Shown here: one piece after another, positions 54,262 to 63,408 of the stretch | Position numbering within the stretch: position 1 is the first letter of the stretch | Layout: every line of letters begins with the position of its first letter | Notes under the pieces: generated by a model | Databases searched by the model: none | What the model was told of the DNA's origin: nothing | The model's input: the letters and a program-made list of their open reading frames with translations, nothing else | Program-made: the position numbers and the translations under genes | Source of the DNA: Cerasibacillus quisquiliarum | GTDB taxonomy: Bacteria > Bacillota > Bacilli > Bacillales > Amphibacillaceae | Assembly: GCF_014202495.1 (NCBI RefSeq) | Contig: NZ_JACHHA010000001.1 | Location: forward strand, 124,001-188,000 | DNA: 64,000 nucleotides | Reading direction: 5' to 3'

Positions 54262-54969
54262 TTGAAACCTATTATTGGCATCACGCCATCATTTGATTTG
54301 GATAAGAAAAATTATTTTCTATCTGTCGACAATATAAGTGCTATTAAAAGGACTGGAGGTATATCGATTATACTATCGTACACATCATCAGAAAAAATAG
54401 AAATACTAGCAAATAAAATAGATGGTCTATATCTTACAGGTGGTGGTGATATTGCCCCCACCTTATATAATCAAGAACCACACCCTAAATTAGGGGATGT
54501 GAGTCCGTTTCGTGACGTGTTTGAAATCTTAATGACGAAGAAAGTGTTACAGTTAAACAAGCCAATTCTCGGCGTTTGTCGAGGGTGCCAAATTTTAAAT
54601 GTGGCATGTGGTGGAAGTATGTATCAAGATATTTATTCCCAGTTTGAAGGACAATTATTACAACATGAGCAAAAGGCACCGGTTTGGCATGGTACGCATT
54701 TTGTAAGAATCAAAGAAGGTAGTTTATTATATAAGTTAATTGGTACAACAAAAATTAGGGTAAATAGCCGCCATCACCAAGCCATTCACAACATAGGAAA
54801 ACATTTAAAAGTGTGTGCTAGAGCAAGTGATGATGTAACTGAATCTATTGAAGGAGTAGATAGCCAATTTGTGTTAGGGCTTCAGTGGCATCCAGAAAAT
54901 ATGTTAACCAATGATGATAAAATAGCTTATAAAATATATGAAGGATTTATTAATGCTTGTCTAAACTAA
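54262..54969 (+). CDS. Gamma-glutamyl hydrolase, class-I glutamine amidotransferase-like (PuuD type)
   Basis: 235 residues from the TTG at 54262 (GAGGGTGG); a GTG four codons earlier overlaps that site. Peptidase C26 family: KPIIGITPSF, DGLYLTGGGDIAPTLY, nucleophile Cys in LGVCRGCQILNVACGG (about residue 113), and catalytic His in LGLQWHPEN. Hydrolyses gamma-glutamyl amides such as gamma-glutamyl-GABA. It follows the transporter operon, with a 120-bp gap, and complements the GGT at 46.5 kb. Confidence 0.93.
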   Translation: MKPIIGITPSFDLDKKNYFLSVDNISAIKRTGGISIILSYTSSEKIEILANKIDGLYLTGGGDIAPTLYNQEPHPKLGDVSPFRDVFEILMTKKVLQLNKPILGVCRGCQILNVACGGSMYQDIYSQFEGQLLQHEQKAPVWHGTHFVRIKEGSLLYKLIGTTKIRVNSRHHQAIHNIGKHLKVCARASDDVTESIEGVDSQFVLGLQWHPENMLTNDDKIAYKIYEGFINACLN

Positions 54970-55169
54970 AAATAATTAATAGGATGAGAACATTTCGACT
55001 TTAATATTAATTGTTTTGGTAAGTTCCGTTTGTGCGTTCTAATTAATGAATAATTTAGGAACGGTCGATATACTATATCTTCAATCTCGTATATATTGAA
55101 GTCATATGGGATATAACCTATGATTCATATAAAGACTTAGATTTTTAAAGTGGAATGGGAGAGGATTCT

Positions 55170-56099
55170 ATGAAATTAGTTACATTCACTATAGATGAGG
55201 ATACGTCAATTGGGGTCTATCAGGAAGGGAAAATTATTGACCTACATGCCTCTTTTTTAAAACAATTAATGACTGCAGGAGAGGCGAGAGCTCAAGAAAT
55301 TGCCAATGCCCATATACCACGGGATATGATTGGATTTTTAGAAGGGGGCGAGAAGAGTTTCGCTTATGCACAAAAGGCGGTTGATTTTGCCCTACAAACG
55401 GATGATTCATCACTCATTCTTGACAGGGAAGATGTTCGGTTAGAAGCACCTATACAGCGACCACAAAAAATAATTTGTGTCGGGCAAAATTATCGTGAAC
55501 ATATTTTAGAAATGGGGCGAGAATTACCGGAGTATCCTGTTCTTTTCGCAAAGTTTGCGAATGCCATTATTGGACCAGAAGATAATATTCCGTTTCATCC
55601 CATTTCAGAACAACTGGATTATGAAGCTGAGTTTGCCTTTGTTATTGGAAAAAGGGCAAAAAATGTGAGTGAAAAGGATGCACTCGATTATGTCGCTGGG
55701 TATACGATAGGAAATGATGTGACATATCGCGATATTCAGCGCCGCACGCCTCAATGGTTGCAAGGCAAATCCGTTGATGGAAGCGCACCGTTAGGCCCGT
55801 GGTTAGTGACTTCTGATGAAATAGCGGACCCATCAGGGTTAGATATTTCACTATTTGTTAATGGTGAACGACGACAAAAATCAAATACAGAAAACCTCGT
55901 ATTTACGATACCGAAATTAGTGGCGTTTATTTCTGAGATGATGACACTTGAGCCGGGAGACATCATTATGACAGGAACTCCAGCAGGTGTAGGATTTGCT
56001 ATGGAGCCTCAAAGATTTTTAAAAGACGGTGATATCGTGCGTATTGAAATTGAAAAAATCGGAGTATTAGAGAATAAGATAGAGAAAGTAAGAAGGTAG
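55170..56099 (+). CDS. Fumarylacetoacetate hydrolase family protein
   Basis: 309 residues from the ATG at 55170 (GGGAGAGG); an ATG five codons upstream is less well placed. FAH C-terminal domain: KIICVGQNYREHILEMG, with metal ligands in LDYEAEFAFVIG (Glu residues) and GYTIGNDVTYRDIQRR. Then WLQGKSVDGSAPLGPWLV and TGTPAGVGFAM. Members act as acylpyruvases, oxaloacetate decarboxylases or catechol-pathway hydratases; the exact reaction is not given by the sequence. Monocistronic. Confidence 0.9.
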   Translation: MKLVTFTIDEDTSIGVYQEGKIIDLHASFLKQLMTAGEARAQEIANAHIPRDMIGFLEGGEKSFAYAQKAVDFALQTDDSSLILDREDVRLEAPIQRPQKIICVGQNYREHILEMGRELPEYPVLFAKFANAIIGPEDNIPFHPISEQLDYEAEFAFVIGKRAKNVSEKDALDYVAGYTIGNDVTYRDIQRRTPQWLQGKSVDGSAPLGPWLVTSDEIADPSGLDISLFVNGERRQKSNTENLVFTIPKLVAFISEMMTLEPGDIIMTGTPAGVGFAMEPQRFLKDGDIVRIEIEKIGVLENKIEKVRR

Positions 56100-56169
56100 T
56101 AGTAAGGAATGTAGGGTTTGCTTTACTCGTTAAATTGAAGAAGACGTCTTGTTCGTGTTTGGTGCTTTT

Positions 56170-56465
56170 TTTTTCGGAGTCATAATTTGAGAACAATGTT
56201 CTGATTAAATATATCTATTGTATCCGATATTCAGATTATGGGAAATGCAATGAATAAAGACGACGGCTATGAAAACTTTGTCGTTGACACTTATGTCATT
56301 TAGCAAAACAACTTACTATAAATCTATCTTTATTGATATAGGGTAAGTATTCTCATTACTTAATACTTAAGTGGTATGATTTGTCAGATCTTCGACGACA
56401 GACAGCATATAATCTATTATCAAAAGCTGTTATCTCGTTTACAACTCCATAAAAATTGTTATGGA
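56170..56465 (-). pseudogene. Decayed duplicate of the 58.5-kb secreted protein gene
   Basis: This stretch aligns over about 290 bp with 58590-58890: both share CATAATTTGAGAA, ATATCCATTGTAT-type, GATAGGGTAAGTAT-type and CATTACTTAA blocks in the same order, but here stops and indels break the frame. The 70 bp on its left (56103-56170) are likewise related to 58188-58250. A terminator-like hairpin (AAGACAG/CTGTCTT then TTTATTT) follows at 56492-56516. Confidence 0.75.
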
Positions 56466-56677
56466 TAAATGAAAAAGTAGTATATGACTAAAGAAGACAG
56501 AAAAGCTGTCTTTTATTTAACTTAAAGTAATCTCACACTTCTCTAACATAGATGAACAATCATTTACCTGTAAGGAAGATCGTGATAGTAACATTTTTCT
56601 TTATTTTTAGTTAATCATATTGTTATGATAAAATCTGAATGATAACGATTAAACATAAATAGAAGGGTGAGATGTAG

Positions 56678-57079
56678 GTGAAAAACAAGTATACATTTCA
56701 TGTTCATTTTGGTGATACAGATGCTGCCGGAATCGTTTATTATCCAAATTATTATAAATGGATGGATCAGGCGACACATGCATTTTTTAAAGCAAAAAGT
56801 CTCTCAATCTCCAAGTTACAAAATGAAAAAAGTATTATTATTCCATTGATTGAAGCAAACTGTAGATTTTTGAGACCTTTATTTTACGAAGATGTTGTTA
56901 AAGTTCATACCGAATTAACTGTAGAAAGAAATAAGGTATTAAAGTTAACTCATCAGTTTTTACGTGGTGATGAAAAGATTGCTAATGGATATGAGGTTCG
57001 GATGTGGACTACACGTACAGACGATGGATTAAAGTCAACGATCATGCCAGATGAAATTAAAAAACTTTTACTTAAATAG
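56678..57079 (+). CDS. Acyl-CoA thioesterase, hotdog fold (4HBT family)
   Basis: 133 residues, GTG start with AGGGTGAG upstream. Hotdog motif of the 4-hydroxybenzoyl-CoA thioesterase family: FHVHFGDTDAAGIVYYPNYYKWMDQATHAFF, with the catalytic Asp in GDTDAAG. The C-terminal half is beta-rich. Hydrolyses an acyl- or aroyl-CoA; the precise substrate is unknown. Single gene, closed by a strong terminator. Confidence 0.9.
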   Translation: MKNKYTFHVHFGDTDAAGIVYYPNYYKWMDQATHAFFKAKSLSISKLQNEKSIIIPLIEANCRFLRPLFYEDVVKVHTELTVERNKVLKLTHQFLRGDEKIANGYEVRMWTTRTDDGLKSTIMPDEIKKLLLK

Positions 57080-57080
57080 T

Positions 57081-57134
57081 AGAACCGCTAATAAAAGATA
57101 GTGATTAAATCTTTTGTTAGCGGTTCTGCTTTTG
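57081..57134 (+). terminator. Strong terminator after thioesterase
   Basis: AGAACCGCTAA and TTAGCGGTTCT arms with inner AAAAGAT/ATCTTTT pairing, then GCTTTTGC. Confidence 0.85.
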
Positions 57135-57255
57135 CAACAATTTAATTATTTTGGTATCCGAAAATATGAGATAGGCTGTCATTTAGCGTAAAAGAATGGA
57201 AGGAAATGATATGAAGCGATAGTTATCTTAATTAAGTGCCATTAGGAGGGATGAT

Positions 57256-57951
57256 ATGGCATTGTATAAAAGAAAGCCCGGTAAAGAACAACCGTATTGG
57301 CCAATTGGAAATTATAAGATGCGATTACCGCTTATTCACTATCGTTTAGAGACGCCAGAGTTCATTCAAGGGTTGGTTATTTTCACCATAGGATTAAGTT
57401 TAATAGAAATTATGACATCTGTTGTAGGAATGTCATATGGTGCGGCTTTAACGATTACAATCTTTACTCATTTTCTCATGTTGCTTCCATCAACATTAGG
57501 TGTTCCGTTTGTTTCTGGATTTATTACGCCACTGATACTTATTTTAATCGTTTTTTTAAGTAACTTTGAACCAGGAACAGAAGCGATAAAAGCTTTAATT
57601 GCTGTGCAAATAACAGTTGCTGTTATATTTCTGCTTTTAGGAATAACGGGCCTAGGAAAAAGATTCATACTCTCTTTACCCAACTCGTTAAAAGGTGGAA
57701 TATTAATTGGTGCAGGAATTGGAGCGATTATGACAGAAATACAATCTGGTGGTCGATTAGCTGAAACACCAATTTCTCTCATTATTGGCGGTATTCTTTG
57801 CATATACATTATGTTCTCTAACTCTTTCAAGAAAATATATGCAAAAATCCCCTTTTTAAAGTTTATAGCTAATTATGGGATTATGCCTGCAATTATGAGG
57901 TACCCTGTTAAAATAAGCGTAATTGATAGAGCAATTGGTAGAAATGGCTGA
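57256..57951 (+). pseudogene. Permease, 5' part only (possible inversion)
   Basis: 231 codons from an ATG with AGGAGGGATG upstream. Six or more hydrophobic helices (for example EFIQGLVIFTIGLSLIEIM, LPSTLGVPFVSGFITPLILI, LPNSLKGGILIGAGIGAIM) resemble the first half of a nucleobase/benzoate-type symporter; the usual length would be about 400-450. From about residue 207 the sequence is antisense to another membrane-protein fragment on the minus strand (57873-58130), so the gene seems broken by a rearrangement. Family assignment is tentative. Confidence 0.6.
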
Positions 57952-58140
57952 AACAAAGAGATTAAGGGTAAAATAAACATCGCAAAACATAGTGAAAGTA
58001 CTAAGGAATTGGTTCCTAAAAATATGGAGTCCATTGTTTTCCTACCAAACGTATACCTCTCTGTCACAGAAGCTGTTCCTGCTGTAAAAATCGGACCACC
58101 TAATCCAGGATGGGGCAAAAACAACCCATGTATAAAATTT
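57873..58140 (-). pseudogene. Membrane-transporter fragment, inverted
   Basis: On the minus strand about 85 codons read LFLPHPGLGGPIFTAGTASV, ERYTFGRKTMDSIFLGTNSL, LCFAMFILPLISLF, ITLILTGYLIIAGIIP, clearly transporter-like, with no plausible start upstream (the longer frame runs into unrelated repeat sequence). It overlaps the end of the permease on the opposite strand. Probably an inverted piece of the same or a related permease gene. Confidence 0.5.
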
Positions 58141-58149
58141 CTGAGTGTT

Positions 58150-58541
58150 GGAAAATAAGGTGGAGAAAGTGGATAGGTAGTGTGTAGCAAGGAATATAGG
58201 GTTTGTTTACTCGTTACGAAAGTGTAAAATACGTTTTGTTCGTGTCTGGTGGAGTGCTCTACCCGTTGTGGTTTATGCAAAAATGCTGCGATTACATCTG
58301 GTAGTCCGCTCTACCGGGCATCAATAGAGGGAATTCACTAATCTAGTAATGAGTACAGCTACCAAACTATTAAAATTGAATAATAGATAGTATAGCGCTA
58401 AATGATTATTACATTTTTCAAAGAAGGCTATTATGCAATGTAAAAAACGACTGCAAGATAATCCACCAACCCGCCCCCCAATAAAACATCATCCAGAACG
58501 GTCGGGATCGAGCAAAAAGGAAATAGACCAAAGTTTGTCGG
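58150..58541. other. No intact gene; duplicated segment
   Basis: 58188-58250 is related to 56103-56170 (shared AGGGTTTG, TTTACTCGTTA and CGTGT-TGGTG). The rest is without a supported gene. Confidence 0.5.
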
Positions 58542-59174
58542 CTATTTCCCGTATTTTTCAATGTGTTTGACAACTGTTTGTTGGTTTTCCCCTCCGGAAT
58601 CATAATTTGAGAAGCCGTATTTGGAATAAATATATCCATTGTATTCGACATCCAAATCATGGAGAATGCGATGAATATAGACGACAGCAATGGAATCTTG
58701 ATCATTTACACTTATTTCACCTAGCAAAACGACTCGCTCTAAATCTATTTTCATAGATGCAGGGTAAGTATCCTCATTACTTAAAATTTGGTTGATTCCA
58801 TCTGTCAGCTCCTCTACGACAGATTGCATATACATCCAATCGATATTCTCATATCGATTATATGACGTGATATCATTTAGAACTCCGTGATAATGTGCAA
58901 TAAACTCGGCTAACTCTTTGTTTTCATTTTTGTTGGGATCATCCTTATCATCTTGATGTATATCGGTGTCCTGTTCATCACTGTTTACTTCCTCTTCGTT
59001 TTCGTTGTTTTGTACTGATGTAGAACTTGTCTTTTTGGAATCCTCTTTATTTTTATCTGTTATTGTAACGGTCTTTTTATGAAATAGATTGCCTTTTTGA
59101 TTAATGAAAAATATCGAAGTAGCTAATAGAAGTGTTAGGGCAATGAATAGTGTCATAATGTTTTTTTTACGCAA
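58542..59174 (-). CDS. Secreted/membrane-anchored protein of unknown function
   Basis: About 210 residues from a TTG at 59174, ten bases after AGGAGG; a GTG three codons earlier overlaps that site. One N-terminal hydrophobic segment (IMTLFIALTLLLATSIFFIN), then a long acidic, Asn/Asp/Glu/Lys-rich linker (about residues 40-85), and a C-terminal domain (ELAEFIAHYHGVLNDITSY, then VELTDGINQIL and YIHRILHDLDVEYNGYIYSK). No family is recognised. A decayed duplicate lies at 56.2 kb. Confidence 0.7.
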   Translation of the reverse strand: MRKKNIMTLFIALTLLLATSIFFINQKGNLFHKKTVTITDKNKEDSKKTSSTSVQNNENEEEVNSDEQDTDIHQDDKDDPNKNENKELAEFIAHYHGVLNDITSYNRYENIDWMYMQSVVEELTDGINQILSNEDTYPASMKIDLERVVLLGEISVNDQDSIAVVYIHRILHDLDVEYNGYIYSKYGFSNYDSGGENQQTVVKHIEKYGK

Positions 59175-59700
59175 AAATAGCACACCTCCTATTGTTATTG
59201 TAATATTTTCTTTAAGTTTAAGTACATGTATTATCGGAAAAATGTAAAAATTTATGCCGTTAACTGTAACATCCTAGGTTAAAGTGAACATCTTTATATT
59301 TTTCACTATGAAAAGAACATCAATAACTCCGGACAACAAAAACCAATTGAAGAAATCTGGTTAACTAGACTGAAATTGAAACTCTCATTCTAATGTACAC
59401 ATAAATGTTGACTTACAAAAAATTATAATATAAATTTACAGAAATATCTATGTTTGCAGTTATTTATTCCCAATTAGGAAAAGAGGCTAACCTATTCTGT
59501 TACACTATCGATAAAGCATTAACATTTTGTAGAAGAGATTAATGGAATGCATCATTTAAACAGATAAATCACATTATATAATTGATTTTATTAACTATTC
59601 CAATTATAATAATGTAAACGCATACAAACGGAGAATGTCTAAACAAGTTATGATGTTTATATCTTAAACAATTGTGGTAGTTCCTATTTTTTGTATATGA
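59175..59700. other. Intergenic region, no gene found
   Basis: About 525 bp AT-rich. Possible promoter TTGACT (about 59410) with an AT-rich -10. No repeats or structured element evident. It contains the promoter for the acyl-CoA ligase gene near its right end. Confidence 0.4.
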
Positions 59701-59718
59701 TGAGTGACCATTCATTCA
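59701..59718. promoter_or_regulatory. FadR(YsiA)-like operator 1
   Basis: TGAGTGA-CCAT-TCATTCA, an imperfect copy of the TGAATGA-N4-TCATTCA palindrome of the TetR-family fatty-acid regulator, 20 bp before the acyl-CoA ligase start. Confidence 0.7.
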
Positions 59719-59737
59719 TAATGTAGGAGGGAAATAT

Positions 59738-61299
59738 ATGCAGGGTATCCAACAGATGATTTTTAGTGATCCATTAAAATTGAATGCGGTTCGTTATGGT
59801 GACCAAACAGCGGTAAGTTTTCAAGGAAAGAGCCTCACTTACAAAGAATAAATGAGCGTGTAAATCAGTTAGCTCATGCATTAAAAAATTTAGGTGTGAA
59901 GAAGGGCGACAAAGTTGCATTTATGTTGTTTAATTGTAATCAGTTGATTGAAGTTATTTATGCGTGTAGTAAGATTGTTGCTGTTTTTGTCCCTATTAAT
60001 TCTCGCTTTGTTGCTCCAGAAATTAAGCATGTGTTGAATGATTCGGATTCGATAGCACTTCTTTTTGACGCACGTTTTTCTGAAGAAATTGTAAAAATCA
60101 TTGATGAAGTTTATACAACGAAACATTTTATCAGTGTTGGCGAAGCAAATGATGTGACACCATTGGAGTATGAGCGGTGGATAGAGAAATTTCCCAAATC
60201 CGAGCCTAAGCCAGTTGAACCAATCAATGAACTGGATACGATTTGCTACTTATACACTGGTGGGACGACTGGTTTACCAAAAGGTGCTGTACGTTCACAT
60301 CGGAGTTTATATTTAGTTGGTTTGTTATTTAGTATCGAGTTTAACATTGGCCGTAATGGTAAGGGCCTGATAGCTGGTCCACTGTATGGCGCGGCAGCTT
60401 TAGCAATTGCGATGCCTAATTTTTTTGTAGGGAATACAGTTCATATATTAGAGAAATTCCATCCAGTAGAAGTTTTAAAGGCAATCGATCAGGAGCAAAC
60501 GACGACAACTTTCTTAGCACCACCGATGTTTGAGGACATTTTTGCTTTACCAGAAGAGATTCAGAAAAGTTATGATGTCTCTTCGATGAAAACACTTATA
60601 TCTGTTGGTGCACCATTGCATACACAAACAAAAGAAAAAATATTAACCTTTTTTAAAGATGCTGATTTAAATGAGTTTTATGGTGCATCTGAACATGGTG
60701 GTTCAACCAATTTGTTTCCAGAGTATCAGCGGTTCAAAGACCGTTCTGTCGGTCTTCCGATGTTGGGTATGGAAGTGAAATTACTAGATGCAGCAGGAGA
60801 AGAAGTCGAACCAGGGGAAGTCGGGGAGTTCTCTGTTAAAGGGCTAACATTGTGTGATGGCTATTATAATAATCCTGAAGCAACGAAAGCAGCTTTTAAA
60901 GGCGAATGGCTTTCTTTAGGTGATTTGGGTAAACAAGATTATGAAGGTTTTTATTATATAGTAGATCGTAAGCAGGACATGATTCTCTCGGGAGCCATCA
61001 ATGTATATCCAGTAGAAATTGAAGAGGTTTTACATTGTCATCCAAAAATTGCTGATGTTTCTGTTATCGGTATACCACATGAAAAATGGGGAGAGGTTCC
61101 TATTGCGATTGCTGTGTTACATGATGGTGAAGTCGCTGACGTAGAGGAAATCAAAGCATTTTGTCAAGGTAAATTGGCCCGATATAAAATTCCGCATGAT
61201 GTAAAGTTTGTTCAAGAACTGCCTCGTAGCCTTCAAGGCAAAGTTTTAAAATATCAATTACGCCAACAGTATGTAGGAGCCACTGAAGTTGAAGAATAG
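59738..61299 (+). pseudogene. Acyl-CoA synthetase (AMP-binding), frameshifted near 5' end
   Basis: The natural start is the ATG at 59738 (GTAGGAGGG). The first 37 codons (IFSDPLKLNAVRYGDQTAV, SFQGKSLTYKE) end in TAA at about 59849. One base is missing there, because the next frame continues exactly (NERVNQLAHALKNLGVKKGD) and stays open to 61299. The main part has the ANL motifs YTGGTTGLPKGAVRSH, GASEHGG, SLGDLGKQD and the C-terminal catalytic Lys in LQGKVLKY. An internal start at 59896 would lose the N-terminal 50 residues. Either a recent frameshift or a sequencing error. Activates a fatty acid for beta-oxidation. Confidence 0.85.
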
Positions 61300-61447
61300 A
61301 ATGATGAAGTGTAAATAGAAGTGGATCTGTTTTATAATATAATTAAATTATAAGATGTTTAAGTCGTTTAGAGTGGTACAGGAATCTCTTTCTTAAATAT
61401 TTATTATAGAAAAGTTGAATATGCCTTAGAATGAGTTACAAATAACA

Positions 61448-61465
61448 TGAATGATTATTCATTCA
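61448..61465. promoter_or_regulatory. FadR(YsiA)-like operator 2
   Basis: TGAATGATTATTCATTCA, a perfect TGAATGA-N4-TCATTCA palindrome 15 bp upstream of the reductase start codon. Identical to 63778-63795. Confidence 0.8.
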
Positions 61466-61480
61466 GAAAGGGTGTCTATA

Positions 61481-62248
61481 ATGAAAGGTAAAGTGGTAAT
61501 CGTTACAGGTGGATCAAGTGGTATGGGGAAGGCGATGGCGAAACGGTTTGCAGATGAGGGAGCGAATGTTGTTATTACAGGGAGAAATGAAGAAAGATTG
61601 TTGGCTGCGAAAGAAATGCTTGAGAAAACAGCGACAGGTAAAGTCCTCCCAATCGTAATGGATGTGCGCCAGATTGATGATGTTGATCGCATGGTGGAAG
61701 AGACAGTCGCAAAATTCGGCACGATAGATCATTTAGTTAATAACGCAGCTGGAAACTTCATTGTGAAAGCGGAAGACCTGTCAGTCAACGGATGGAATGC
61801 TGTTATTGATATCGTATTGAATGGAACGTTTTATTGTAGTCAACGAGTCGGAAAATATTGGATTGATGAGAAAAAGAAGGGATCTATTTTAAACATGGTT
61901 GCCACTTATGCATGGGACGCTGGGGCTGGTGTCATACATAGCGCAGCGGCTAAAGCAGGTGTGTTAAGTTTAACGCGCACATTAGCAGTTGAGTGGGGAG
62001 GACGTTACGGCATTCGTGTCAATGCCATCGCTCCAGGTCCAATTGAGCGTACAGGAGGTGCTGACAAGCTCATGCTGTCTGAAAAAATGGCTGAGCGCAC
62101 CCGTCAATCTGTTCCATTGAAGCGCTTCGGTACACCAGAAGAAATCGCAGGGCTTGCTTATTTTCTATTATCGGAAGATGCAGCCTATATTAATGGTGAA
62201 GTCGTGACGATGGATGGCGGCATGTGGTTGAATCAGTTTCCGTTTTAA
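61481..62248 (+). CDS. fadH: 2,4-dienoyl-CoA reductase-like SDR (FadH)
   Basis: 255 residues from the ATG at 61481 (AAAGGGTG); an ATG at 61451 lies inside the operator. Classical SDR: VTGGSSGMGKAMAKRFA cofactor loop, NNAAGNF, and the active-site region that in the FadH/YkuF group lacks the usual Tyr-x-x-x-Lys spacing (ATYAWDAGAGVIHSAAAKAGV with Lys). C-terminal GEVVTMDGGMWLNQFPF. Reduces 2,4-dienoyl-CoA during degradation of unsaturated fatty acids. The FadR-like palindrome at its promoter supports this role. Confidence 0.88.
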   Translation: MKGKVVIVTGGSSGMGKAMAKRFADEGANVVITGRNEERLLAAKEMLEKTATGKVLPIVMDVRQIDDVDRMVEETVAKFGTIDHLVNNAAGNFIVKAEDLSVNGWNAVIDIVLNGTFYCSQRVGKYWIDEKKKGSILNMVATYAWDAGAGVIHSAAAKAGVLSLTRTLAVEWGGRYGIRVNAIAPGPIERTGGADKLMLSEKMAERTRQSVPLKRFGTPEEIAGLAYFLLSEDAAYINGEVVTMDGGMWLNQFPF

Positions 62249-62308
62249 TCGTAATGAACATAGGTTGTCGGTAGAATAGTAGGATAGAGATACAAGATTT
62301 TAAAAATT

Positions 62309-62356
62309 AAACCACATGACATCTAATGCAAAGGCATAGATGTCATGTGGTTTTCT
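62309..62356. terminator. Terminator between fadH and repeat array D
   Basis: AACCACATGACATCTA and TAGATGTCATGTGGTT are perfect inverted arms of 16 bp with a T-run on the right and A-run on the left. Confidence 0.88.
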
Positions 62357-62378
62357 TGTGTAAGTTACTGTTTTCGAT

Positions 62379-62500
62379 AAAATCGCGCGGTCCCAGGCTA
62401 AAATCGCGCAATCCCAGGTCAAAATCGCGCAACCCCGCGCCGAAATCGCGCAACCCCGCGCCGAAATCGCGCAACCCCGCGCCGAAATCGCGCGACCCAT
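62379..62500. repeat. 21-bp repeat array D (6 units)
   Basis: AAAATCGCGC cores at 62379, 62400, 62421, 62442, 62463 and 62484, exactly 21 bp apart, with spacers GGTCCCAGGCT, AATCCCAGGTC and AACCCCGCGCC. Same family and orientation as arrays B and C. It sits between the fadH terminator and the convergent enoyl-CoA hydratase gene. Confidence 0.96.
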
Positions 62501-62628
62501 AACAATCTTCCTTTAAAAAAAGAGCAAACCGCTAATTTGTGTGGTCATGTTTGGTTTTTACACAAGTCTTATGTGAATGGCAAGGTCTTCGTATAGAACT
62601 CCATAAAGCACTGTCGTTCTTGGACGCA

Positions 62629-63399
62629 TTACTTCCCTTTAAATACCGGTTTTCGTTTTTCTAAAAATGCTTGCACTCCTTCTTGATGATCTTCAGTACT
62701 TCTCATTTTGAGTTGACCTTTCTTTTCTCGCTCTAAGAAATGGCGGAGCTCATCTTTTTTCTCTTCATGATAGATTATTTTTGACTCAATGATGGCTTGA
62801 AGTGGAGTAGCTTGTAATTTGGTTGCTAGAAGTTTGGCACCTGATAAAGCATCTTGATCCGTTAAGATATCGACAAATCCGATGTTTTTCGCTGTTTCAC
62901 CGCTAACTTGTTCTAGATTCCATATAAATTGTTTTGCTTGGTGTGTGCCGAGACGTTCCTTTAGGAAGAAATGTCCACCACCATCTGGAATTAAAGCGAT
63001 GCCAGCAAAAAGCATGCCGAACTTCGCTTCTTGATGAGCGACAATATAATCGGAGTTTAGCGCTAAGCTTAATCCTAAACCAACAGCTGGACCGTTAACA
63101 GCGGCAATCGTTATTTTAGGAAGCATATATAATTTCAAAGCGATTGCTTCTAGTGTTTGCATCACATTATCAAACTGAGTGGTATCATGGAGTTGCTTCA
63201 TCATAGTAATATCGCCACCGGCACTAAACGCTTTCCCAGCGCCAGTTAAGATAACAATGGAGTCATCATTTTTTTCAACTTGTTCAATTTTTTCTAATAA
63301 TTGTTCCATCGTTTCGACATCGATTGCATTGTAACTTGAGGGCCGGTTTAATGTAATGATTGACACGCCATTATTTCTAGTTAAGCTGACTTTTTCCAT
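62629..63399 (-). CDS. Enoyl-CoA hydratase/isomerase family protein
   Basis: 256 residues from the ATG at 63399, after AAGGAGTGAT; a GTG three codons earlier lies in the ribosome binding site. Crotonase fold: ITLNRPSSYNAID, the oxyanion-hole loop FSAGGDITMM, and AAVNGPAVGLGLSLALNSDYIV. The second catalytic position (GIALIPDGGGHFF) carries Asp where hydratases usually have a Glu-related pattern, so the exact activity (hydratase or isomerase) is uncertain. Consistent with the neighbouring fatty-acid degradation genes. A FadR-like palindrome lies 380 bp upstream. Confidence 0.9.
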   Translation of the reverse strand: MEKVSLTRNNGVSIITLNRPSSYNAIDVETMEQLLEKIEQVEKNDDSIVILTGAGKAFSAGGDITMMKQLHDTTQFDNVMQTLEAIALKLYMLPKITIAAVNGPAVGLGLSLALNSDYIVAHQEAKFGMLFAGIALIPDGGGHFFLKERLGTHQAKQFIWNLEQVSGETAKNIGFVDILTDQDALSGAKLLATKLQATPLQAIIESKIIYHEEKKDELRHFLEREKKGQLKMRSTEDHQEGVQAFLEKRKPVFKGK

Positions 63400-63408
63400 C
63401 CATATCAC

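Noticed and set aside
62300-62500. Short minus-strand frame with AISARGC repeats
   Set aside because: By-product of array D and the neighbouring terminator.
25682-62500. CRISPR arrays
   Set aside because: The repeats are contiguous 21-mers without unique spacers and no cas genes are present.
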